NCBI GenBank assembly: GCA_019843655.1
Contig: JACDQD010000006.1
Span: 9,416,034 to 9,480,033 of the forward strand
Length of the DNA stretch: 64,000 nt
Direction: 5' to 3'
Source of the DNA: Lethocerus indicus
Lineage: Eukaryota > Arthropoda > Insecta > Hemiptera > Belostomatidae
Made by a program: the position numbers and the translations under genes. This document shows positions 53,558 through 64,000 of the stretch, one piece after another. The notes below the pieces were generated by a model that was given only the letters and a program-made list of their open reading frames with translations, was not told where the DNA came from and ran no database searches. Within the stretch, counting starts at the first letter, position 1. Each line of letters begins with the position of its first letter.

Positions 53558-54188
53558 ACGCCAAGCCAGGTTTTGGCAACTTTGGCCGATTCTTGGCCCT
53601 GGCCTTCTGTACCGTACAACGGCGTTTTATTTATTTTTATCTCATATTTGTATATATATTATCTCTCAAAATGTTTAACATTTGCTTTTAACTATACGTT
53701 TCAGTTCATTTTACTGCGTAATAATTCGTAGTAAATTATAAATGCGAATAAAACCCGAAATAGATATATACTTTAATCTTCATGATGGGAGGGGTGTCAA
53801 TCACTATAGGCTTGTAATTGAAAAATTCCAAAAATAAATGGCATTTTGAAACAATAATTACGTTTATACGATTATACGTTACGATTTTAGAAAATAAAAC
53901 GTTAGCAAACTGCAAAATTGATTACAAGTGTTTCAAATAATTTTAAATAAAGTCAAGAGGGAAACGGGTTCACTAAATAATAATTGCAGGAACGCTGGAC
54001 CGAATAAAGGACTGGCTAGGGTGGTGTCCGCTAGGGGCCTGTACCGCTCCCCGGGCCATTAGACGTAAAATATGGTACAGGTTTATGAATGGACATTCAC
54101 TCGGTGTAACATTAAAAAGAAAGGGACGGAAAAAAGAGTAGGACGAAATCGATGCGCTCAGTTATTATGAGTGTAAGCCCGGCGGTTG

Positions 54189-54325
54189 ATGGGTGCGGGG
54201 CGGGGGTGGGAGGAAGCGGAATGATAAATTTGCGTACTGTGCCGGGCAGGGCGGCGGGCGGGAGGCGGGCGGGAGGCGGGACACGAGTGGAGCGGGGGCG
54301 GTGGCGGGGTGTGGGGCGGCCCCTC
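54189..54325. repeat. G-run cluster with a tandem GGGCGGGAGGC unit
   Basis: Many runs of three or more G on the plus strand, with a short tandem repeat of an 11-bp unit at about 54253-54280. Spacings satisfy the usual G-quadruplex pattern several times over. The surrounding islet (54160-54560) is CpG-containing. Confidence 0.7.
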
Positions 54326-54727
54326 CATGTGATAAATGAGCCATTGTTTATTGTGGCTAGAGCCGGTTGGAGTTCGGACACGTTCGGGCCTCCCTCTCCG
54401 GCTCACTCTTCCAGGCCGTGTATAGAAGTTTTACACAGTCTCCGGGCGTACATAACCCGCCGCCCGCCGCTTGATTTATGCCCGCATCGCGTGGCCGCCC
54501 CCGCACCGCGAGCTCTCCACCGTTTTAAGTGGTTAACTCGATACCTCGCCCTCCGCGGCATGTCCCTATGTTCGAAATGCTGATGAAGTTCACTGGCATT
54601 AAGGGGGCGAGCAGCAGAAAGAACCAATATTTATCCCAAAGTCCCCAAGAAGTCGTTTCCAGCTGAATATCCGATTACCAAAATCCCCATTCCATTCATT
54701 AACAATTCCGATTATTAAAAACCGTAT

Positions 54728-54770
54728 ATAATCGTACGTTTATTAATTGCCTTTATAAATGTACGATTAT
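54728..54770. repeat. 16-bp hairpin with one G-T pair
   Basis: ATAATCGTACGTTTAT (54728-54743) pairs with ATAAATGTACGATTAT (54755-54770) around an 11-nt loop. The stem is shorter than that of a typical microRNA precursor and does not extend outward. Confidence 0.65.
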
Positions 54771-56520
54771 GTGAAATAATTCACTCTTACGATATTTTTT
54801 CAAAATGTAAGTTTTCAGTAATGAATTCTAATTCTGTAGAATCGGATCTCGAATTCTCACTCCGACAGATTCGATTATATGTAAAACAAATTGCTGCAAT
54901 TTTATATAATAAGGACGTCTTCATTACCTTAGTCGGAAATGAATTTTCAGAAACGCATTGAAATGCGACTCGGAATACAAAAGTTGAAAACGGGGTGACG
55001 AAAATTAAAATGAATTACGTTGTTTCAATTAATTCGCGTAAATTTCCACCAAAATTTCCTAACGTTCGGGGCGGTAAATTAGAGTGGCGTACGTTTGTAA
55101 ATTAAACGCTCCGTATATTCCGGCCAACGGGGCATAATTGAATTCAACATCTGTGTTGTAGACAAGAAATAGAAATTCTCCGACGAAACACAAGATGAAT
55201 TGTGCGGACACTCCATTGATATAATCATTTGTCCAAACTTCCCGCCGGGCGGTCACAGATTTAAATTAAAAGAGAAAAAAAATGAAAAGGTGGGAATTTC
55301 TTTTAATTCGTTTTAAACAAAGTTGGACAGGTTCAACGAGGCCTTTAAATATAATAGGCGAGGAAGCGGAAACTACCTCATGGACAAAGTTGAAACAAAT
55401 AAGCAGTTTAAATTCGCCTTAAACGGGCCCGGGATAGCTTTCAGATTTATGCCCTATGTAACCGCTAGAGTTTTATTAAACTTTTTAGAGATAGAGTGAC
55501 TCGCTATTTAAAAGTTGGTGTCCGAAAAGAGGTTTTCGATGTACTAATAGAAAAGTTCTTGAATGATCGCTCGAATAACCAGATTAAACTCTCTACCTGG
55601 TTTCTTCCAGCTGTTACGTTAAATTTTTACATAAATTGTTCTTCAGTCAATGACCGGTAAAGCAATTTACAAAACATCTAGAATATTGTCGCAGTGTATT
55701 TATTACTGAAGTATATTTTAATATTTACTCGGTTACATCAACAATACTCATTATTATATCCACTGGGAATTATTTGCGTTCTCATACTGGATTTCCAATG
55801 CGTGGATCAAAGCCAGCACAGTACTAAGACAAATGCATTTATGAGTTTTTATGTCTTAACATTTACAAACTTTGATTTACATTTATAAACATCTGTTTAA
55901 TGCCTAAAGAGGCATATGACTCAAGCCTCCTATATCAGAGAAAATATAAGGTATTTGTCTTGGCCGCTGGGTCTCATTTTATTCCCCACAATCAACGGTA
56001 TCCCTTAGGCAATACTGGAGCGGCAAAAAAAATAACCGCCGGCTCACGTTTTCCGATAACTTCGTTTATCGAGTTTTGTCGACGCGGGCAAATCTGCAAG
56101 TGAAATTCAACTAGGCGGGGCCGGTATTTTATAAAACGATCCAATTTATTTGAACACCCGGGTAAACTGATTGAAAGATCGGAAACAAGTGAAAAACTCG
56201 AGTGGCGAGGTGCCGCCCCTTGAACACGATTTCCTATTTCATTACTGTTATATATAAATTGATTTATATTAAGGAATAAACTGCATGCGATAACATGTAG
56301 CCAATTATAACAATGCAATAATAATCTAATACATCCCCTTCGAGAATTATTATTACAAGTACTGGAGCATAGAAATAAGTGCTAATGAAAGTAATTTTTT
56401 GTACGTTTTGTTAGCAAGAAAAATAAAAAGGAAGCAGTAAAATGGAAGTAAGGATTCAATCCTGTAATGCATATATAGTTGGCATAAATGTACTGATAAT
56501 GACATATTATTACTCTGTGA

Positions 56521-56676
56521 TATATAATTAGTCCTTATTTCAGGTATGTGTTACAATATGTCCCTCATTACAACATACAGTGTAACTGATATAATTAGTT
56601 ATTATATAATTAGTCCTTCTTTCAGGTATATGATACAATAAGTTAATAACTAATTATATCAGTTACACTGTGTGTT
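56521..56676. repeat. Interleaved direct and inverted repeats, possible foldback element
   Basis: TATAATTAGTCCTT-TTTCAGGTAT occurs at about 56523 and again at 56606. A 33-bp inverted repeat, containing CAGTGTAACTGATATAATTA, spans 56572-56604 and 56644-56676 with one mismatch. The second direct copy lies in the 39-nt loop between the arms. A further 10-bp inverted repeat (CAATCAATAA / TTATTGATTG) lies at 56845-56876. This is consistent with a short foldback or MITE-like remnant. No target-site duplication was identified. Confidence 0.6.
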
Positions 56677-59600
56677 AAAATATATGTTACTGTGCTTTTA
56701 CTGAGGGTTATTAGAGCGTTCATTGATTTCGCTCGAGACTGCACTGCAGTCAAGAGTGAGCTTAAGGAGCATGTCTACCAAAATCACTAGAACTTTTGGC
56801 ACTAGTGTCGACATCCCAACACTGTAAATAATATATGATGACATCAATCAATAAGGAAGATAAATTTTATTGATTGCCATTTTAAAATGTTTCAGTTGTT
56901 ATTGTTATAAGAGTTGAGTATATGTGCCCAACGGTGGGTTGGACGTTACCATTCGATTGTTTTCTCTTTTTATTTTAATTAAATTCCGATGAAATTACAG
57001 AACCGTGTCGCGATAAGGGGCCCTCGATAAGGATTACTTTCTTCCATTACCTCGTGAGTCTAATCTCGGGCCGGCTCGAGCCCTATCTCCAGGCAGTTCC
57101 GTCATCGGGTAAAATTATTGTGACAAGGCACTTTGGCCAACAAATTAGGCGACTAATGGAACTAGCTCGATAGAACGGGGGCCAGAAATTCATCGACCGG
57201 TGCATTAAGGGGGGCCTATCATTTAATATATACCCCCTCCTACAATACAATACAGTTCCCAATACGCACTATGAATAACATTCTTCTTATAACGTTCGTA
57301 TTCGTTTTATAAATTGAATTTCAGTAATAAAATGACCGTTATTGTTCAATAAAATTGTACGACTGTGTTACCATATTAACATTAATTATTAAAGGAAGAT
57401 TTAACCGTGTATTAATTTTCAGTTTATTACTTCAGTCAATTTCACTATTGTATCGAGAATGGCTTTCTATATTTGAATTTTGTCGATGTAGACAGATCCC
57501 TTGTGGCGGAACGATAACTTTTGAATTAACTTTAAATATTATCATCATTCCATTGCCTACCATATAAAACATCACTATTAGTTTATTTAAAATACGATAA
57601 TAATATTTTAATTGTCTTTCACAGTATACACCTCTCGTTCCAGAAACCCACACACGCGGAGAATTAAAAATGTCAACGCCATTTAAATTAGTACAAATGA
57701 GTGGGATATTGGAGGGAACCATTCCGGCCAATTTTCACGCCTACAACAAACACCATTAGCGTCCATTAGTTTAATACCGCGGGCCCGGGGACAGTTTCCA
57801 TCGCTGGGGCTTTTTTCCCATTAGAGTCGCCGGCCGGGTCCGGCTCATCGGCCCTCCACACCCCAATAACCCTTATGGCGTCCATCGATTTCCACCGGGG
57901 CAGCGGGAAAATTGAATCCAGCATTGTTGTATACGCTCTTGTACTCCAGCTCGTGTACCCGCCTAAACGGACGGGGCCGGTTCGATTGTCGCGTGCAGAT
58001 AACACGCTCTGGAAGCCGAGGGGGATTGCTTCCATGTTTTTTTTTATTTGTTTTTTTTACTTCGTTCCTCGTGTAAACTGTTGCGCGCAATATGTTTAAC
58101 ATATAAGTATAAGAAATGGAGGGAATGGAACGGTAAATTTTGATTACGAAAGCGAAACTGACAGACCCCATAAAAATGTCCGAACTGCATTTAAGTACGG
58201 CAATATATACCAGAAAATGATATGTACTTGTTCTCTTTTTTCATTTTTCTTCATTATTCTTATTTCCTTACAGCCATTGTTACCTGAAATGACAATTAAA
58301 TATAACGATTCGGTATACACTGTGCCCATCGGAGGTATATGGAGGACTGAAAAAAATTAAAAATTTAGCAATGGTAGTTGCATGTAGATCTTCCGGATCG
58401 CATTTCCTTTTGTGAGTGTAGGGAGGATATTGTTACGAAGAACCAACCTATCGGAAAGAATGTTTTTTTATAGACCTAGAATACATCCCTTAGTCCTTTT
58501 GCTGAGGTCGGTGGAATATATACAAAAAAGATCCATTTTTTATCCGTACAAAGGGTAAACACATCCCGACGTCCATCGGGGGATTTCGATTGCGCCAATA
58601 TAATTTATTAAGGTTCGGCCGAGCGTGAAGCCGGCCAAACGGAAAGCCAAACTTGAGGGAAACAAAGAGAGGGCCCGCTCGAAGAGCGGTACACACGGAG
58701 CGCTGTACAAGCTCCAATATCCACAAGTTGACTTTTATATATCGGGAAGCGTCGGCCCGCCAGCGCCCCATAACAGGAAAGAATCCTCTGTTCGTGCTCG
58801 TTTTAACAAGGCAAATAAAGCTTTTTCAGCGTTACAAGCGGCCACGCCGGAGAACCCCCCTCCTCCACCCTTCATTCCAGATTGCGAGGTAGAATAGGAA
58901 AATGAATTTAATAACTCCACGACCTCCACTACGGGCTCGGGAAGGAGGGAAAATATTTGATCTCTCCCCACTGCAGTTACGATAGTGAGGGCCGTACTCC
59001 GATTAAAAACGAACCGTGCGTCACTTCCCAGGTATTTTCGTTACCCGGCATGTGCAGCATGCAATCCCGGTTCGAGAAGTCGGGCAAAAAACATCTGTGC
59101 ACGCATCATTTACCGGCGTGAATAAGCACGAGGCACCGCGCTTACATTTCTCGTGTGGAACTGCTATTAGACTCAAGTGTTCCAGAGACAGGCCTTTCCA
59201 GCCAACAGAACACGACTACTCGAATAATCGAGCTCTTGTTTTAGCTCGTATTAATCATAACTCAATACCCTCCGAAATCTTAATAACTCGAAGTTTTCAC
59301 ATTGTGCTCTATCTCCATGTTGATTCCTTCCTAAATTTAATTCTATGAAAGGGGACGAATCCTCCATAGATCTGCAACAATATCACTCAAATAATTTAGC
59401 ACTTTAGAGCAAGTCAAATGTTTCGGGAGTTTAATATACAATGTACATTTGTTGTTATATAATTAAAACACTTACATCGTTATAACTTCTATTCGATTCA
59501 ACTTTATAATTTTATCAGATTAATGTTAAGAAATTTGATATTTGAATTGAAATGTCGAAAATAAATGTAAAACTCTTGTATATGGATTATTACTTATTAT

Positions 59601-62600
59601 TGTCTAGCATTCATAATTTAGTTTATCATTACCGGCATAAAATCAATAAATGTAAAAGGTGCCAGCTAGAGGTTATTGATGTAATAATTGGTAGATATTG
59701 GTATCTAAACGTATAATCCTAAGACTGAGAGTAATACAGCGGTAATGTTTAGGGTAGTTATATTGGTTTAACTCGAAATGCGGCTTAAAAGGGCCCGTAG
59801 GGCGGTCGAACGATTCCAATTAAATCGTGTTCGGGATACGACTACTGGGAATGGCACACAGCGGTCTTCCCCTCGAGTTAATTCAACTATGGGCGGGGGC
59901 TTCAAAAGCTGCCGGAGTCAGTTTCCTCTGGTGGAAACTGTTTTTGGTTTGCAGGCGGTGGGGGTGGGGGGTTGTGGAAGGCGCAGCAAGGAGAGGAAAT
60001 GAAAAGAGGCGCGCCTTTCTGAGGCCGCGATTGGTTCGTTGGGAAAACAAGCCCGTTCTAATGAAGACTAGGAATAAAACAATTAGGCTCGGCGCGGTGT
60101 GCGGGGGTTGGAGCCGCTCGAGGCAAGACGAGGAGGTTAAACGGTGCGGAAAACAGCCTGTAGATCACCCCGGCTATTTAGCCCCGGACAAACACTGGAT
60201 CACTTATTCCATTAAGAAGCCTCCACCCTCCCCCGCCTTTATACTCCCCCCGATCTCCAATACATTTCCCAAATTACGTTCGGCCATCAGTTAAACCCGA
60301 AGTTGTTTCTGTTTGCTCCACTAACTGACGGGCGCGCTTAAAATGATTCCAAGATGGGAACTCAGTAATGTAATTTGATTAGATCAACTATCGTTTATCT
60401 GGAAGCCGTCCAATAATTTATAATGTTAATTAATTTATTAATTATTGCCCGAAAACAGACAGGTTATCCTATAAAAAAAAACAGGCAAAGTTCAACCGAA
60501 TGGATACGTGTATATATTCGATAGGAAGTTTTTTTGTCGAAAGCGCGAAGCCAATCTGCCGATTCCGAAAAACTTGTTTCGTATAATTTGCATGTTTATT
60601 CAAATAGCCGTGAATTAGAATTCAATTATTTTGGAACCTCAATTTCATCGAAAACTCTAGCTCGAATTAAAATTCGTGTTCAATTTTAAATTAGGGGCAG
60701 TGAAAATTTAACTCCACCCAGAATGGGGCCAGTTTGATGGCGTTTTTCTCCTATCCAATGCCATAAATTTAAAGTAAAGCGCAATGGAAATTGAATAATA
60801 ATGTTCCCAAATGATAGAATACAAAATTGGTTGGTGGGACCGATTTCCACGAATCTATAACTTACATTATAGTTTACATTTTGAATATCCAATTAGATTA
60901 ATAAATTTGCGCGAAACAAATGAATATTTTAAAGTAGTCTGAATCTTCATTACTCATCCTTACCATACACATTCTGAATATTAAGTGAACTAAGCGAACA
61001 ATAGCGTTCGTTATTTGTGGGATATAATTTATTTTTGGTGTTATTAATATAATATTAATAATTTCATACGAATTTATCACTAGAAAGACATTGGATATTG
61101 TAATTTAAATTGATAAAGAATTTTTGAATGTACTATATCTAGTTATTATCGCATATTTGGTGCTTCATATGAACGTAACATAATATATTTCTTCAAACAT
61201 TGCACAAATAATTATTTTGCATTAAGAAAGGCGATATAATTCAGGAGGGGGTATATTAAGAAGTTATTAAATAATATTGCACTTTATTTACATAAGAAAA
61301 AGGAAATGAATAAATGATTCAATCATACGAATGATGAAAACAAATTGTGAGTGTACATTCCGAAATAATATCAGTAATTGAGAAGTGTGCTGAATCAATT
61401 CTTCTGTCCATAATTCGACCACTCAAAAGTAGTTTACACGGCCGAGCCACTGCCCAAATGACCCCATCATCTCCCATTATTCTTCCTGCCGCATACAAGG
61501 TTCGAGTACGGAATCGACAGTGGTTTTTTCCCACATTTCGTGGTCGTGCGGGGCCGGAGGTTTCCGTGTAGCCCCGGGCACTATTAATTGCCGGCCAGTC
61601 CGGGTAAGTGCCCTTGGCGTTGATGTATGATCCAATGGAAAGGGCGGAGTCTTCCGCGCCGGCCTTAATTTCGCGAGAGGAACTGGATTCGTAATATGCG
61701 TTTCCTGGTCTAGAAATTGACTGAGTCGAATCACTACGTCCCGCATTCGCGTTGATAGTTTATCAGTTTTTTAAAACCTCGTGTGAAGCACAAACCGTTT
61801 CCGTTCAACGAACAGACATCCTAAATTAGCAGGATAGATTAAAATAGGCCTTATTTAATCAATGCTTCTATTTCAACACAAATAGTGTCAACACAAAGCT
61901 AAAGTGTCTGCTACACTCTTTGGGGCAAAATAGTGAAATGTAGCCGACTATGTTCTTATTGTCGGAAGGAAATGTGTTATTTACATCCTTAGTCCGGTTC
62001 GAGTATTATGAACAGATGATCTCACTAACACCATAGTACTCACTAAAACAGATTTATCCTTTTCCTTCGTGTCAAATTCCGCGAAGAAAGTGTAGCTCGT
62101 TTTATTTACGCCCGTAATCACATAACAACCCCAATTCTCGACGAGAACCGGTAATCGGGGCAAATCTATGGAGTTTCCATCCTATAAATTATACCTATCA
62201 GGAAGACTAACGAATGCCGCGAATTGGTTTGGTCGGAGAAACATTTTAAGTTAATTACCAATAATCCGATAATTGAGAGTGGAGATGAGGGTGTTACGGT
62301 GAGCTTATTCACCGTGGCGTGGGTGTTGTAGGTTTGGTAGGGTCTGGGTTAATGGCCGGCCCCATTGAGCTTGTCATCGCCCGACGATCCTTCTTAGAGT
62401 CGTCAGGACGGTCGATAATAGTCCCGTCTGCGGTACGGACCGATTTGGCATCACCTCGAATTAAGTAGTCCTCCCGTTACTACAGTTGATGAGTTAGGTT
62501 AGGGTAACCGAGGTGGAGCACCTTATCGCATAATCTAATCCAATCCTCCCCTCGTAATCCACTTGTCCACCCAGATGTTCTACTATTGTGACGCTATCCC

Positions 62601-63843
62601 ACTTTTTATTCCGCAATTTTCAGCACAATCTTCAATCTAATAAACCGACCCCGTCCTCTCGACTGGATTAGCTCGTGGCAATAGGTGCATTTGGCCCTTT
62701 GCATTTATTTCATCTACTATACGGATACATGAATCTCAATGTTTGGTGTGTAATTGAAAAAATAGATTTGTATCTGAGATTTCCACAAGAAAAATAATAG
62801 AACTGGCAAGTCATTTCTGTTTTATAAACACCGTTTAATTTAAACAGATTTAAACAGATATTTTCAAAATAGCAACCTGAATATTAAACAGCGATGCGAT
62901 AATTATTGGTGAGAAAGTAGTAGCAATCAATGCTTATAAAACAACATTGGCGGTGATTTTAAAGTTTAACTGTGCTTCAGGGAGAATACGAAAACAAGCG
63001 ATTATGAGGGGAAAGGGAAACTTTCCTGAGTTGAAAGGCTAAAAGGGTGGGAGAGATTCGGAAATATTTAAATAATAAAATAACGAGCGGCTTCCAAAGT
63101 GAGTTAGAGAAAAGTGGAGTACAGCTATCAATAAAAGAGTATTTCTTAGGGAAGGGGAGGGGACCTAATGTTATTTACTTTAACTTTTGTCCCTCGGTCC
63201 CCCGGGGGCCCCTTTGATGGGACGTCATTTAACGCTTACTTTGTACTCACACTGCGGCGGCGAGGGCGGCGGCGAAATTACAGACCAACTTTCAAAGTTC
63301 GTTACTACATAAGCGGTTAAGGAACTCATCGAGCGTATATTATTTATAAGTAGGCCCCTTTCCCTTCTATAGGGGTAACAAGGATCGAAGATGAGAACCC
63401 AACTGATCGAATGACGTTTGATCGAGAACCATTGTCCTTCAGTAATCGGAACTTCGTATGGAAACAATTTAGCTATCTTGCTCGCTATTACTCTTATTAT
63501 CCCAATTTATTAATTCCATTTGTCAGATCACAATAATTTCAAAGAAATGTAAATGAACAATATCATAAAATTTGAAATCCTACTAGAAAAATGTTTGGTA
63601 TATTCTTTTTTCAGCATAATACTTAGGGATTTAAAATTTCTAATCAGTAAAAATAATATTATTAGGCAAGAAAATTTTAAAAGTAGGATTGGTGATATTT
63701 TCTTACTGTTGTAAACGCGATGAACAATGTCCGATTATTATTGGAAATAACAAAGCAGGGTCGGGATATGGAGCGGTGCATTGTTGGTAAGGAAGGTCGG
63801 AGGAGCCTTAGGGCCGGGGATAAGCCGATCTGTGTGGAGGGAT

Positions 63844-63873
63844 GGAGGGAGGGAGGGAGGGAGGGAGGGAGGG
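63844..63873. repeat. (GGAG)n microsatellite
   Basis: About seven GGAG units. The G-runs could form a quadruplex on the plus strand. The Pro-Ser frames on the minus strand are artefacts. Confidence 0.95.
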
Positions 63874-64000
63874 CGATCCCCGGCTGAACATTGACGGATG
63901 GACAGGCTAAGGCCCCTGTGCAGCATGTTTTATTTATGCTGGCCGCGGGGGGCTTGAGCGCGATCAAAATAATCTGCAGGCCGTGCCGAGACTGTTCTCA

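Larger units (their letters stand above)
42488..64000 (+). other. Downstream intron of the TMTC2-like gene (5' part only)
   Basis: The intron opens with the strong donor GTAAGT at 42488. The remaining TPR exons of the gene were not recognised before the right edge, so the stretch is inferred intron of at least 21.5 kb. It contains a purine tract (44691-44801), a MITE (46302-46667), a GC-rich block with tandem repeats (51984-52970), a long TA microsatellite (53494-53555), a G-run cluster (54189-54325), a hairpin (54728-54770), a direct/inverted repeat array (56521-56676) and a GGAG repeat (63844-63873). ORFs at 59827-60294 and 54152-54583 are GC-islet frames without recognisable domains. Stretches such as 47100-51900 and 60300-63800 hold nothing I can name. 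Confidence 0.75.

Noticed and set aside
54152..54583. 143-codon ORF with Gly/Arg-rich translation
   Set aside because: It is driven by the G-run cluster, and frames on both strands are equally open.
59827..60294. 155-codon plus-strand ORF
   Set aside because: The translation resembles no family I know and is best explained by the local GC-rich composition.
61495..61515. GGTTCGAG resembling a tRNA B box
   Set aside because: No A box upstream and no cloverleaf can be drawn.
1..64000. Possible CRISPR array, bacterial operon, toxin-antitoxin or phage content
   Set aside because: No regularly spaced direct repeats with spacers, no clustered prokaryotic-length ORFs and no Shine-Dalgarno-linked genes; the exon-intron structure shows eukaryotic nuclear DNA.

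Overview
The window looks like a piece of an arthropod (probably insect) nuclear chromosome. It is AT-rich with scattered GC-rich islets, carries long dinucleotide microsatellites, uses canonical GT-AG spliceosomal introns, and has almost no long open reading frames. No bacterial-style operons, rRNA genes, CRISPR arrays or intact transposase genes were seen. The insect assignment is an inference from gene architecture and repeat content.

Only one gene is firmly supported: a plus-strand TMTC-family gene, closest to TMTC2 (ER membrane O-mannosyltransferase with C-terminal TPR repeats). Two internal coding exons are present. The large exon 24665-25505 encodes the multi-pass membrane core including the DUF1736 block. 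A 115-bp exon at 42373-42487 encodes the first full TPR repeat. They are separated by a 16.9-kb intron, and the join (phase 1) restores one continuous frame. The upstream intron is at least 24.6 kb and the downstream one at least 21.5 kb inside the window, so at least 98 percent of the window is intronic unless an unseen nested gene exists.

Layout: 1-24664 is upstream intron, with an inverted-repeat-bounded block (1314-2327), a (TA)n and a long (CT)n microsatellite, tRNA-like SINE relics and GC islets. 25506-42372 is the middle intron, with a twin palindrome (34937-34992), GC hairpins and GA/CT tracts. 42488-64000 is the downstream intron. It holds the clearest mobile element of the window, a 366-bp MITE at 46302-46667 with a TA duplication, a 24-bp perfect terminal inverted repeat and eight copies of a 13-bp internal motif. 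It also holds a GC-rich block at 51984-52970 with a minisatellite, a diverged ~155-bp tandem duplication and a minus-strand TATA box. A mixed direct/inverted repeat lies at 56521-56676.

I did not find a convincing new multi-gene system. The best leads are the motif array of the MITE, the GC-rich block that could be an LTR or a nested antisense promoter, and the modular inverted repeat near the left end.
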